Counted from the stretch's first letter, positions 41,013-50,741 are shown. The stretch is 64,000 nt of DNA from Propionibacteriaceae bacterium (GCA_030538315.1 JAUNUF010000001.1:1-64000); one strand, 5' to 3'. The notes: generated by a model from the letters alone, not told the origin. Program-made: numbers and translations.

Positions 41013-43679
41013 ATGACGCGCACGCAGCTCACCGACCCAGATCAGATCGGTTGGAATGTCACGCCCTTCGACCTAGCCATGAACCTCAACGCCGAGGTCA
41101 CCGTCGAGGACGACACTGAACGGTTCGACCCGGAGCAGGAGCTGGCCAGGGCCAAGCGGATCGCCACGCTGCACAAGGGCGCCAGCGCTGGGTACGAACA
41201 GCCTTTCCTCTGGACGTTTTCGGAGCCGCTGTTCACCACCCTCCCGTCTGCGGAGCGCGCCACCTGGTGGCTCACCTACCTGCATGACGTAGGCGACCAG
41301 GACACGGTGAGCGTCGACCTGCCGTCCGGCGTCAGCTTGGCGTTGGCCGTGCGGGGCACATCACCCCGCGCCGTGACGAAGGAACGCCACACCCTCTTCA
41401 GCCACCTCCCCAAGCTGGATTCGTTGGCGCTGCGCGTGGTGCTGCCGCATCTCTCCGACGAGGGACGGGCCCTCGCACTGGAGGCCGCCGAGCAGCCCAT
41501 CCACAGCCCCCTCCTCGAAAAACCCTACCCGTGGCAGGTCAAGGCGCACGACAAGGAGCTGTTCGCCGCCGCATCGCTTGGCCAACGCGACGACGACGTG
41601 CGCGAGGCCCTCGCCGAGATCACCGACGGCATGCTCGCCGTCGAACACGCCCCGGCGCGGGAGCAGGCCTTGGTGCTCACCGCCCCCACCGTCGACGAAC
41701 GGGTGGCGGTGGCAGAACGCTTGGGCGCGCGCATGACGGAGCCGCCCATCCTCCTCACGTGGCTCATCGCCACCGGCGCGGCGGGTTTCCCTCTCGCGGT
41801 GCGGAGCCTGGAATCGCTGGAGCGGCCAGCCGCCGAAGCCTGCCTCCAGATGGTCAGCCCCGCCATGACGGGTGTGGGCGCCGTTCCCTTCTTTGCTGAG
41901 GTGGCCGCGGGGAGGCATGCCCGGATCGCCACCGAATGGCTCACCGCGCACCTGCCGCAGGTGTTGGCAGCAGACCTGTCCGACGCCAAGGCCGCGCCGC
42001 TTGCCCTGGTGCTGCGGGCCGTGCCGGTTGAGGAACTGCGCGAAGCGCTGCCGCGCACCACCGGCGGGGTGCGGAAGGTGGTGGAGCAGGCCATCATCGA
42101 ACTTGAGTTGCCCACGCTGGACCCGGCCGTCGGCTGGTGGGCGGAGGCTGCCGCCTCCGTCAAGCGCGCCAAACTGCCCGCCTGGCTCACGCCCGCGTCG
42201 CTGCCACCGCTCCTCATCGATGACGTGAAGCTGGCATCCGCCGAGGTGGGGGTGCTGCTGCAGGCCCTGATGTCGGCGGATCGCGCCCAACCTCTGGTGG
42301 CAGCCGTGCGGGAGCGGGCCGTCACCCGCAGCCGCGACGAGTTCGCCGTCGGGTTGCTGAACCTGTGGTTGGGGCAGGGAGCACTCCCCAAGCAGGGCTG
42401 GATGATGACCGGTGCGGGCTGCCTGGGGCATGACGCTTTCGTGTTTCGGCTGGTGCCGCTGATTCGTGAATGGCCTGGCCAGAGCCAACACAAGCGGGCG
42501 GTCAACGGGCTGGACGCGCTGCGCAACGTGGGCACAGGCATGGCGCTGCAGCAGATCTCCGGTATCGCCAACAAGGCGAAGTTTGCGGGCATCAAGAAGC
42601 GGGCCCGTGAGGCCATGGAGGAGATCGCCGAGGGCTTGGGGCTCACTCGAGACCGGTTGGAAGATCGCGTGATTCCCGACGGCGGGCTGGACGAGCGCGG
42701 TACCCGCGAGTTCAGCTACGGTCACCGCCGGTTCCGGGCCAACCTCACGCCCGAGGGCAAACTGGTGGCCCGGCTGCTCGACGACGGGCGCCCCACCGGC
42801 AAGGTGCTGACTACGCTGCCCGCCCCGCTGAAGGCCGACGACCCGCTGCTCGCGAAGGACGCCAAGGCGGAGTTCATGCTGGTGAAGAAGACGGTGGCGG
42901 CCCTGGCGCCGGTGCAGGTGAAGCGGTTTGAGAAGGCCATGATGGCGGGCCGACGCTGGTCGGCCAGCGAGTTTACGGAGTTTCTGGCGCCCAACCCGTT
43001 GCTCCGGGGCCTGCTGGGCGGCGTGGTCTGGGGCCTGTATCCGCAAGATGCCGCCGCGGCTCACATCTCCACGTTCCGCCTCGACGAGGAGGGCACGGCG
43101 GTGGACGCCGACGACGACCCGGTGGAACTGGCCGGGCACACCGTCGGGATTGTGCATCCGGTGGCGCTCAGCCCGGAGGAGTTGTCCCTGTGGGGCGATG
43201 TGCTGGCTGATTACGAGCTGACCGCGCCCTTCCCGCAGCTCGACCGCCCCGTCTATGACCTCCCCGATAGCCAGGGCGACGACGTGGAGCTGAAGGATCT
43301 TCCCCGCGACGCCGCGCAGCCCGGGCGGCTGTTTGGCGCGTTTGCGAGATATGACTGGGAGCGCGGCGAGGTGCTGGACGCGGGCGGCTATTCGCTGTAC
43401 TGGGCGCAGTTCCCGACGGCGAACCTCACCGCTGTGATCGAGTTCTCGCCGGGCTTGTTGATTGGTCAGATGGCAGACCAGGAGCCGCAGACCGTGAAGC
43501 GCGTGTACTTGGTGGAAGGCGTGATTGACGGGAAGGTGCTGGGCTATGGCTGGCTGGACAAGCGCCCGCCGAAGGGGCTGACACGAGTGCCGTGGTCTGC
43601 CGTGCCCAGAGCTGTGGTCAACGAGGTGCTCACAGTGCTGGCGGCAATTTATCCGAGGTTGCCTGATGAAACGGTGTGA
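41013..43679 (+). CDS. DUF4132 protein, paralogue 1
   Basis: An 888-residue protein with the block IGWNVTPFDLAMNLNAEVTV near the N-terminus and the DUF4132 region in the last ~350 residues (GLDERGTREFSYGHRRFRAN, LLRGLLGGVVWGLY, VYLVEGVIDGKVLGYGW). The middle is helical and repeat-like. DUF4132 also forms the core of E. coli YehI (formerly MolR); its biochemical role is unknown. TAGGCT (41001-41006) stands 6 nt before ATG 41013, so it has its own leaderless promoter. About the first 125 coding bases are almost identical to paralogue 2. Confidence 0.85.
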   Translation: MTRTQLTDPDQIGWNVTPFDLAMNLNAEVTVEDDTERFDPEQELARAKRIATLHKGASAGYEQPFLWTFSEPLFTTLPSAERATWWLTYLHDVGDQDTVSVDLPSGVSLALAVRGTSPRAVTKERHTLFSHLPKLDSLALRVVLPHLSDEGRALALEAAEQPIHSPLLEKPYPWQVKAHDKELFAAASLGQRDDDVREALAEITDGMLAVEHAPAREQALVLTAPTVDERVAVAERLGARMTEPPILLTWLIATGAAGFPLAVRSLESLERPAAEACLQMVSPAMTGVGAVPFFAEVAAGRHARIATEWLTAHLPQVLAADLSDAKAAPLALVLRAVPVEELREALPRTTGGVRKVVEQAIIELELPTLDPAVGWWAEAAASVKRAKLPAWLTPASLPPLLIDDVKLASAEVGVLLQALMSADRAQPLVAAVRERAVTRSRDEFAVGLLNLWLGQGALPKQGWMMTGAGCLGHDAFVFRLVPLIREWPGQSQHKRAVNGLDALRNVGTGMALQQISGIANKAKFAGIKKRAREAMEEIAEGLGLTRDRLEDRVIPDGGLDERGTREFSYGHRRFRANLTPEGKLVARLLDDGRPTGKVLTTLPAPLKADDPLLAKDAKAEFMLVKKTVAALAPVQVKRFEKAMMAGRRWSASEFTEFLAPNPLLRGLLGGVVWGLYPQDAAAAHISTFRLDEEGTAVDADDDPVELAGHTVGIVHPVALSPEELSLWGDVLADYELTAPFPQLDRPVYDLPDSQGDDVELKDLPRDAAQPGRLFGAFARYDWERGEVLDAGGYSLYWAQFPTANLTAVIEFSPGLLIGQMADQEPQTVKRVYLVEGVIDGKVLGYGWLDKRPPKGLTRVPWSAVPRAVVNEVLTVLAAIYPRLPDETV

Positions 43680-43712
43680 TCGGTAGACCCAGCGCCCACC
43701 TAGGCTGGCCGC

Positions 43713-46391
43713 ATGACGCACTTCACGATGCATCCTGATCCAGATCAGATTGGCTGGAATGTCACGCCCTTCGACCTGGCCATGAACCTCAACGCCGAGG
43801 TCACCGTCGAGGATGACACTGAACGGTTCGACCCGGAGCAGGAGCTGGCCAGGGCCAAGCGGATCGCCACTCTGCACAAGGACCCCAACGGTGGCTCATT
43901 CGGAGCCCAGTGGGTGCCGACGGTGCACACCTGGACGTTCACGGAGCCGCCGTTCACCAAGCTGCCCTCCGCGGAACGGGCCACCTGGTGGCTGAACTAC
44001 CTCCATGATGTGGGCAAGTCCCGGCACGTGGGTGTGTTCCTGCCGCCGGGCGTGCGGATGGCGTTGGGAGTGCGTGGCACCATGCCTCCCCACAAACAAG
44101 ACAACCTGTCGTTGTTCGTCGACGGTCACATCCCGAGGCTGGACACCCTGGCCTGCCGCGTCGTCCTGCCGCTCCTGCCCCAGGAGGAGCAGGCCCGCAT
44201 GCGGAAGAACGCGTCCCTCCCCATCCCCAGCAAGATCATCAGCCAGGGTGGCGGTTGGCAGCTCAAGGTTGACTCCAAGGCTCTCGTGGCCGCAGCCTCG
44301 CTAGGCGAGCGGGTGGCAGAGGTGCGCGAGGCCCTTCATGGCATCGACGACGGCGCCCTCGTCGCAGAGAGGACGCCGGAGCCGCAGCAGCAGGTGGTGG
44401 TGCTGGCCGCCGCCACGCCGGAGGAGCGGGTGGCGCTGGCAGACCGGTTGGGGGCGCGGATGAAGGAACCGCACATCCTGCTGGCCTGGCTGATCGCCAC
44501 CGGCAAGGCGGGCTTCCCGCATGCCTTGAAGAGCCTGGAGCTGTTGGAGCGGGCGCCAGCCGAGGCGTGCCTGCACATGCTGGCCGTCTCCATGACGGGG
44601 GTGGGCGCTGTCCCGTTCTTCGTTGATGCCGCGCGTGGCAGGCACCCGAAGCTCGCCTTCGAGTGGCTTTCCGCCAACCTGCCTGCGGTGCTGCAGGCTG
44701 ACCTGACCGCCACGAAGGCCGCGCCCCTGGCGCCGGTGCTGCGCACCATGCCCACCGAGCAGCTCACCGAGGCCTTGCCTGGGCTCACCGGGGGAGTGCG
44801 GAAGGTGGCAGAGGAGGTCCTCGCGGAGAAGAGCCGCCCAGCCTTCCATCCCACCGCTGCATGGTGGGCGGAGGCCGCGGAAACGGTGAAGCAGGTGAAG
44901 CTGCCCGCCGGGTTGACCGTGATGGGCCTCCCGCCGCTCACCGTCGATGACGCCGTGCTTGCCCCCGCCGAGGTTGAGGTGTTGCTGCAGGCTCTCGCCG
45001 CGATGGATCGGGATCAGCCTCTTGTCGCGGCGGTACGGGAGCGGGCAGAGGCCCGCGGCCGGGACGAGTTCGCCGTCGCTCTGCTGGATCATTGGCTGGC
45101 CTCCGGGGCCGTGGCGAAGGACAGCTGGATGATGGTGGGCGCAGGCTCCGTGGCAGGCGATTCCTTCGTCTACCGCCTGGTGCCACTCATCCGCGAATGG
45201 CCTGGCCAGAGCCAACATCAACGCTCCGTCAAGGGCCTCGACGCCCTGCGCAACGTGGGAACGCATACCGCACTGCAACAGATCTCCGGCATCGCCAACA
45301 AGTCGAAGTTTGCGGGCATCAAGAAGCGGGCCGGCGAGGCCATGGCGGAGATTGCTTTGGGCCTGGGATTCACCCGAGACCAACTGGAAGACCGCGTCAT
45401 TCCCAACGGCGGGCTGGACGAGCGCGGCACCCGCGAGTTTGACTACGGTCACCGCCGGTTCCGGGCCAACCTCACTCCCGAGGGCAAGTTGGTGGCGCGG
45501 CTCCTCGACGAGGATGGGCGCCCCACCGGCAAGGTGCTCAGCACGCTGCCCGCGCCGCTGAAGGCCGACGACCCGCAGCTCGCGAAGGACGCCAAGGCGG
45601 ATTTCATGGCCCTGAAGAAGACGGTGGCTGCCATCGCGCAGATCCAGATCAAGCGCTTCGAGAAGGCCATGATGGCCGACCGCCGCTGGACCGAGGATGA
45701 GTTTGAGGAGTTCGTGATCTCCAACCCCCTGCTGCGCAGCCTTTTCAGCGGCGTGGTGTGGGGGCTGTACCCCGAGGCCGACGACGCGGCCCATACCGCC
45801 ACGTTCCGGCTGGATGAGGATGGCTCCGCGGTGGACGCCGCCGACGAGCCGGTGGAGCTGGGTGGGCACACCGTCGGGATCATGCACCCGGTGGCGGTCA
45901 GCTCGGCGGAGCTGTCTCGCTGGGGTGAGGTGCAGGCAGATTTCGAGTTGGCCATGCCGTTCCGGCAGCTTGACCGCCCGCTGTACGACCTGCCGCCGAA
46001 CCAAGGCGACAACGAGGAGCTGCAGGGCCTCCCCAGCACCAAGGTGGAACCCACCAAGCTGTTGGGCGCATTCACGAAGTACGACTGGGATCGCGGCGAC
46101 GTGCTGGACGGGGGCGGCTTCTCGCTGTACTGGGCCCAGTTCCCCTCCGCAGGCCTCACCGCGGTGATCGAGTTCTCCGGCATGTGGATAGGCCCGCTCT
46201 CCGAGCAGGAACCGCAGGCGTTGGAACGTGTGTATCTGGTGGACGGCGTCATCGACGGCAAGGTGTTGGGCTTCGGCTGGAAGGCGCGCTACACGCCGGA
46301 GGCCAAGGGGCTGCGGCGCGTGCCGTGGTCTGCGGTGCCCAGGGCCGTGGCCAGCGAAGTGCTCACCGTCGTCCACGCCATCCAGGCCTGA
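43713..46391 (+). CDS. DUF4132 protein, paralogue 2
   Basis: An 892-residue paralogue of the preceding gene, colinear along its whole length and most similar at the N-terminus and in the C-terminal DUF4132 part. TAGGCT (43701-43706) is 6 nt before ATG 43713. The 40 bp upstream copy those before paralogue 1, including GGTAGACCC, so promoter and gene were duplicated together. No WGR domain is present. Differences concentrate in the middle and in segments near residues 60-160. Confidence 0.85.
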   Translation: MTHFTMHPDPDQIGWNVTPFDLAMNLNAEVTVEDDTERFDPEQELARAKRIATLHKDPNGGSFGAQWVPTVHTWTFTEPPFTKLPSAERATWWLNYLHDVGKSRHVGVFLPPGVRMALGVRGTMPPHKQDNLSLFVDGHIPRLDTLACRVVLPLLPQEEQARMRKNASLPIPSKIISQGGGWQLKVDSKALVAAASLGERVAEVREALHGIDDGALVAERTPEPQQQVVVLAAATPEERVALADRLGARMKEPHILLAWLIATGKAGFPHALKSLELLERAPAEACLHMLAVSMTGVGAVPFFVDAARGRHPKLAFEWLSANLPAVLQADLTATKAAPLAPVLRTMPTEQLTEALPGLTGGVRKVAEEVLAEKSRPAFHPTAAWWAEAAETVKQVKLPAGLTVMGLPPLTVDDAVLAPAEVEVLLQALAAMDRDQPLVAAVRERAEARGRDEFAVALLDHWLASGAVAKDSWMMVGAGSVAGDSFVYRLVPLIREWPGQSQHQRSVKGLDALRNVGTHTALQQISGIANKSKFAGIKKRAGEAMAEIALGLGFTRDQLEDRVIPNGGLDERGTREFDYGHRRFRANLTPEGKLVARLLDEDGRPTGKVLSTLPAPLKADDPQLAKDAKADFMALKKTVAAIAQIQIKRFEKAMMADRRWTEDEFEEFVISNPLLRSLFSGVVWGLYPEADDAAHTATFRLDEDGSAVDAADEPVELGGHTVGIMHPVAVSSAELSRWGEVQADFELAMPFRQLDRPLYDLPPNQGDNEELQGLPSTKVEPTKLLGAFTKYDWDRGDVLDGGGFSLYWAQFPSAGLTAVIEFSGMWIGPLSEQEPQALERVYLVDGVIDGKVLGFGWKARYTPEAKGLRRVPWSAVPRAVASEVLTVVHAIQA

Positions 46392-46416
46392 ACCGCTCAC
46401 TCAATAGGCTGAAATC

Positions 46417-49398
46417 ATGCAGCGACGCTTGTCCCTCACCGAAGGCACCTCCGACAAGTTCTGGTACATCGACGTGGCCGCCAATGCGGTGACCGTGCGC
46501 TACGGGCGCCGGGGCACCGCAGGCACCACGAAGACCAAGACGCATGAGACCACCGAGAAGGCCCTCCAAGACGCCGAGAAACAGGTGGCATCGAAGCTGA
46601 AGAAGGGCTACTCCGACGAAGACGGCGCCCCCGTCGAGGCGTTGGCTCCCGTAGCGCCGACGGCGGCGTCCGCGCCGCGGAAGGCTCCGGCCAAGCCTGC
46701 TCCGGCGGCCGCGGCCCCCGTCGACGCCGCGCCGCAGGCCGCACTAGCCGAGCCTGAGCCGCTCGAGCTCCCCAGCGACGCCCAGGACATTGGGTGGAAC
46801 GTCACGCCCTTCGACCTGGCGATGAACCTCAATGCGCACGTCACCGTGGAAGACGACACCGAGCCGTTCGACCCGGAAGTGGAGCTCGCCAGGGCCAAGC
46901 GGATCGCAACGCGGCACAAGGGTGATCGTGCGCGGTTCGGCAGTGAAGTCGCCGCCGCTTACACCTGGACCTTCAGTGAGCCGCTGTTCACCACGCTGCC
47001 CTCGGCGGAGCGCGCCACCTGGTGGCGCGACTACCTGTTCGGCATGGACGCGCCCGCCAACCAGTGGGGCATCTTTGGCATCTACCTGCCGCCCGGCATC
47101 AGCCTGGCGCTGGCTGCCCGGGCCACCGGCGGCCTGCCCCGCGAGGATGTGCGCGACGGTGGGCTGAGCAGGCTCAATCTCCTGGGCCAGCGGGTGTTGG
47201 CGCCCTTCGTCGGCAGCATCTGGGTGGAACCCGCGCCCTACAAGCACCTCAAGTCGTTCGACATCCGGAAGAAGAACCCCTGGGAGGTGGATTCAGTCGA
47301 TGACGAGGCCCTGATCGCTGCGGCATCGCTGGGAGGGCGCGAGCAGGAGGTGGCCGAGGCGCTGGCCCGCGTCGAGGACAAGGTGCTCAACGCCGAATAC
47401 ATCAAGGCGTGGCAGTACGTCGTCATCCTGGCCGCCGCCACCCCTGAGGAGAGGGTGCGCCTGGCGGAAAGGTTGGGCATCACCTTCGACGAGCCCCCGC
47501 TGCTACTGGCCTGGCTGTGCTCCACGGGCCCGGCCGGTTTTGGAGTGGCGGTGAAGAATCTCCCCACCAACCGGGCGGGGGCAGATCTGGCGCTCACCGT
47601 GGCCGGGGCCGCGATGACCGGCCCTGGGGCCGTGCCGTTCTTCGCCGCGGCGGCGGCCGGCAGGCACCCGGTGCAGGCGGTGAAGTGGCTCTCCGAACAC
47701 ATTCCGCAGGTGTTGGCCGCGCAGCTCACAGCTGCCCAGGCAGTGCCGCTGGCCGCCACGCTGCGCGCCGTTCCCGTGGAGCAACTGCGCTCCGCCCTGC
47801 CCAACACCACTGGCGGGGTGCGGGAACTGGTGGAGCAGATCATCGCGGAAGCTGACGTGCCCGAGCTGGACCCCGCCGTCGGCTGGTGGGCAGCGGCCGC
47901 CGCTGACGTCACACCGGGTGCCCTACCTGCTTGGCTGAACCTGCATGAGTTGCCGCAGCTCATCGTCGATGGCCACCGCCTCACCCTCGAGCAGGTTGAA
48001 CTCCTGCTGCGCGGGCTGAGCCAAGGCACCACGGCCATGATCTCCGAGGTGCGTCAACGGGCCTCGGTGCGGGATCGAGACAGGTTCGCGGTGGCCCTCT
48101 TCGACGTTTGGCTGGCCAATGGTGCGGTGGCCAAGGACAACTGGATGATGATTTCCGCCGGGCTGCTGGGCGATGACCAGTTCGTGCACCATCTCACGCC
48201 GCTGATCCGCCAATGGCCTGGTGAGAGCCAACACCAGCGCGCCGTGAAGGGCCTCGACGCGTTGCGCAACGTGGGCAGCAACACTGCCCTGCAGCAGATC
48301 TCCGGCATCGCGGCCAAGGTGAAGTTCGCCGGCATCAAGAAGCGTGCTGGCGAAGCCATGGAGGAGATCGCGCAGGATCTGGGCCTCACCCGTGACCAGT
48401 TGGAAGACAGGGTGCTTTCCGACGGCGGGCTGGACGAGCGCGGCACCCGTGAGTTCAGCTACGGGCTTCGTCGGTTCCTGGCGTACGCCACTCCGGAGGG
48501 CAAGCTGGCCGCGCGGCTGCTCGACGACGAGGGCCGCCCCACCGGAAAGGTGCTCAGCTCCCTGCCCGCGGCGCTCAAGGCTGAGGACCCGTCGACTGTG
48601 AAGGAAGTACGGGCCGAATACAACCTCCTGAAGAAGACCGTGGCCCTCATCTCAGGGGTGCAGCTCCCACGATTTGAGGCGGCGATGGTGGCCGGGCGCC
48701 GGTGGACGGCGGAGGAGTTCACCGCCTACATCGCGCCCCATCCGCTGCTGCGGCGCATCCTCGCCGGGGTGGTATGGGGCCTGTACGACGGGGCCGCCCG
48801 CGTCGGCCTGTTCCGGCTTGATGAGGACGGTTCGCCGGTGGGCGCCGACGACGAGCTGGTGGAGTTGGCTGGGCGCGCCGTCGGGATCGTGCACCGGCTG
48901 GAGCTGCAGCCCGAGGAGTTGTCGCTCTGGCGTGACGTGCTGGCAGATTTCGAGCTGACCGCAGCCTTCCCGCAACTGGACCGGCCGTTGTTTGACCTGT
49001 CGGCCCAGCAGGGTGACGCCGAAGAGCTCCTCGGCCTGCCTGTTGAGCGGGTCTCGGCGGCCACGCTGATGGGTGCCCTCACCAAACGGGGATGGCAACG
49101 TGGGGCGGTGCTGGACAACGGCATCTACTCCCTGTACTTCCAGCAGTTCCCGGCTGCGGGGCTCACCGCAGTGCTCGAGTTTGAGCCCGGCATCTGGATG
49201 GGCTCCATGGCGGATCAGGACCGGCAGCAGGTGACGCGCGTCTATCTGATGGACGGTGTGGTGGATGCTGACGTGCTTGGTTGGGGTTGGCACGAGCGGT
49301 GGGGCAACGCGAAGAAGTTGCGGCGCGTGCCTTGGGCCACAGTCCCACGCGTGGTGGTCAACGAGGTGCTGTCGGCTGTGCACGCCATCGCCCCGTAG
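46417..49398 (+). CDS. WGR + DUF4132 protein, paralogue 3
   Basis: A 993-residue protein. Residues 1-70 form a WGR domain (LTEGTSDKFWYIDV, RYGRRGTAGTTKTKTHET), a nucleic-acid-associated fold also found in PARPs. A low-complexity Ala/Pro linker (about 72-120) leads to the same ~880-residue DUF4132 body as its neighbours (QDIGWNVTPFDLAMNLNA). This WGR-DUF4132 layout matches E. coli YehI/MolR, suggesting it is the ancestral member. TAGGCT (46405-46410) lies 6 nt before ATG 46417. Confidence 0.88.
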   Translation: MQRRLSLTEGTSDKFWYIDVAANAVTVRYGRRGTAGTTKTKTHETTEKALQDAEKQVASKLKKGYSDEDGAPVEALAPVAPTAASAPRKAPAKPAPAAAAPVDAAPQAALAEPEPLELPSDAQDIGWNVTPFDLAMNLNAHVTVEDDTEPFDPEVELARAKRIATRHKGDRARFGSEVAAAYTWTFSEPLFTTLPSAERATWWRDYLFGMDAPANQWGIFGIYLPPGISLALAARATGGLPREDVRDGGLSRLNLLGQRVLAPFVGSIWVEPAPYKHLKSFDIRKKNPWEVDSVDDEALIAAASLGGREQEVAEALARVEDKVLNAEYIKAWQYVVILAAATPEERVRLAERLGITFDEPPLLLAWLCSTGPAGFGVAVKNLPTNRAGADLALTVAGAAMTGPGAVPFFAAAAAGRHPVQAVKWLSEHIPQVLAAQLTAAQAVPLAATLRAVPVEQLRSALPNTTGGVRELVEQIIAEADVPELDPAVGWWAAAAADVTPGALPAWLNLHELPQLIVDGHRLTLEQVELLLRGLSQGTTAMISEVRQRASVRDRDRFAVALFDVWLANGAVAKDNWMMISAGLLGDDQFVHHLTPLIRQWPGESQHQRAVKGLDALRNVGSNTALQQISGIAAKVKFAGIKKRAGEAMEEIAQDLGLTRDQLEDRVLSDGGLDERGTREFSYGLRRFLAYATPEGKLAARLLDDEGRPTGKVLSSLPAALKAEDPSTVKEVRAEYNLLKKTVALISGVQLPRFEAAMVAGRRWTAEEFTAYIAPHPLLRRILAGVVWGLYDGAARVGLFRLDEDGSPVGADDELVELAGRAVGIVHRLELQPEELSLWRDVLADFELTAAFPQLDRPLFDLSAQQGDAEELLGLPVERVSAATLMGALTKRGWQRGAVLDNGIYSLYFQQFPAAGLTAVLEFEPGIWMGSMADQDRQQVTRVYLMDGVVDADVLGWGWHERWGNAKKLRRVPWATVPRVVVNEVLSAVHAIAP

Positions 49399-49419
49399 CC
49401 CGATCGAGGGAAGCAATGC

Positions 49420-49485
49420 TGCCTGCTGGGCGCCGAGGTCACCGTCGAGGAAGACAACCAACCGTTTGATCCCGCGCAGGCCTGA
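49420..49485 (+). pseudogene. Remnant of a fourth DUF4132 gene
   Basis: A short stretch reads GAEVTVEEDNQPFDPAQA then TGA (49429-49485), clearly related to AEVTVEDDTERFDPEQELA at residues ~27-45 of the three intact paralogues. Nothing else of the gene remains; it sits between paralogue 3 and the MoxR gene. It points to a former longer tandem array reduced by deletion. Confidence 0.75.
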
Positions 49486-49511
49486 CTGGGCTGATCGCTA
49501 CCATCGGGGGC

Positions 49512-50594
49512 ATGACTGCCGAGATCCAGCGGCCACCGGCCGAACTCCGCTACGCCGACGAGTTGGCCGCCCTGGCAGCGGCCGACAAGAAGCTGAAGCG
49601 AGAGGCGCCCCCGGGGTGGCGGCTGTCCGCACCCGCCGTCGTGGAGTTCGTGTTGGGCAACGGCAAGGAATCCTCGCCCAAGTTCGTGGGCGCCCGTTCG
49701 TTCGTGGAGCGGTGCGTGGTGGCCCTGGCCACCAACCGTGGGCTGATGCTGATCGGCGAACCGGGCACGGCCAAGTCCCTGCTGTCGGAGTTGCTGGCCG
49801 CGGGCATCAGCGGTGACACGTCGCTGACCATCCAGGGTTCGGCGGCCACCACGGAAGACGCCATCAAGTACTCGTGGAACTACGCCATGCTGCTGGCCCA
49901 AGGCCCCTCGCCCCGGTCCCTGGTGCCGGCCCCCATCCACCGCGGCATGACGGGCGGGCAGATCGTGCGGTTCGAGGAGATCACCCGCTGCGCGCCCGAG
50001 GTGCAAGACGCTCTGCTGTCCATCCTCTCTGACCGGGTGTTGAGCATCCCAGAGTTGGATGACGCGCACCGCACCGTGTACGCCATGCGGGGCTTCAATG
50101 TCATCGCCACCGCCAACACCCGTGACCGTGGCGTCAACGAGATGTCTGCCGCGCTGAAGCGGCGCTTCAACTTCGAGACGGTGGGCCCCATCCCGGATGC
50201 CCAGGTGGAGGCGGCGCTGGTGCAGCGGGAAACGGATGCGCTGCTGGCAGCGGCGGGGGTCCCCGCCCGGCTACCGCAGGATTTCACGCGCGTGCTGGTG
50301 GAGATCTTCCGTGATCTGCGCACGGGGCGTTCGGGCAAGCAGGGCGTGGAGCGGCTGTCGTCGGCGATGTCGACGGCGGAGGCCGTATCGACCGGTGTGG
50401 CAGCAGCGTTGCAGGCTGCCTGGTTTGGCAAGGGCGAGCCAGGGGGTGCTGAGCTGACGTCGGCCCTTGTGGGCTCAGCCTTGAAGGATGAGCCTGAGGA
50501 CCGCTCGCGCCTCAAGACCTACTACGACGCGCAGATGCAGGCCAGCAAGAACCCCCTCCGCCAGGCTGCCTATCAGCACCGCGACCTCATCTGA
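49512..50594 (+). CDS. MoxR-type AAA+ ATPase (E. coli YehL-like)
   Basis: A 360-residue AAA+ protein with Walker A GEPGTAKS (about 83-90), Walker B IVRFEEITR (about 152-160), sensor 1 VIATANTRDRGVNEMS and an arginine-bearing LKRRFNFE. The family remodels protein complexes together with VWA partners; the VWA protein here is encoded at 37797-38909. TACCAT (49499-49504) lies 7 nt before ATG 49512. It is the last gene of the cluster and is followed by a hairpin with a T-run. Confidence 0.92.
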   Translation: MTAEIQRPPAELRYADELAALAAADKKLKREAPPGWRLSAPAVVEFVLGNGKESSPKFVGARSFVERCVVALATNRGLMLIGEPGTAKSLLSELLAAGISGDTSLTIQGSAATTEDAIKYSWNYAMLLAQGPSPRSLVPAPIHRGMTGGQIVRFEEITRCAPEVQDALLSILSDRVLSIPELDDAHRTVYAMRGFNVIATANTRDRGVNEMSAALKRRFNFETVGPIPDAQVEAALVQRETDALLAAAGVPARLPQDFTRVLVEIFRDLRTGRSGKQGVERLSSAMSTAEAVSTGVAAALQAAWFGKGEPGGAELTSALVGSALKDEPEDRSRLKTYYDAQMQASKNPLRQAAYQHRDLI

Positions 50595-50614
50595 GCCGCG
50601 GGCTTCAGGCGCTG

Positions 50615-50698
50615 ACCCGATATTTGTCCACTCGATGGGGTGACCTACCCCAAAAAGGGGAGGGTGACCCCGACGAAAGGACATCCACCGGGTTTTTT
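50615..50698 (+). terminator. Hairpin terminator, right flank of the DUF4132-MoxR block
   Basis: Imperfect arms of about 37 nt around AAAAA end in CCGGGTTTTTT, a good intrinsic terminator for the plus-strand cluster. The arms are related to those of the hairpin at 40888-40966 (shared ATATTTGTCC/GTATTTGTCC, CTCGATGGGG and GGGTGACCCC segments). About 43 bp then remain before the convergent DUF624 gene, with nothing else visible. Confidence 0.7.
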
Positions 50699-50741
50699 AC
50701 CAACTGCTTGAGCTGGTGCCGCCACCGCCGCTGTGTCAGGT

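Noticed and set aside
41361..46400. Very long open frames (838 and 699 codons) antisense to the DUF4132 genes
   Set aside because: They are antisense readings of high-GC codons, with low-complexity His/Gln/Gly-rich sequence and no domains. The plus-strand proteins have conserved motifs shared among three paralogues.
41013..49398. CRISPR-like or tandem-repeat array
   Set aside because: The repetition is of entire ~2.7-kb genes, not of short repeats and spacers.
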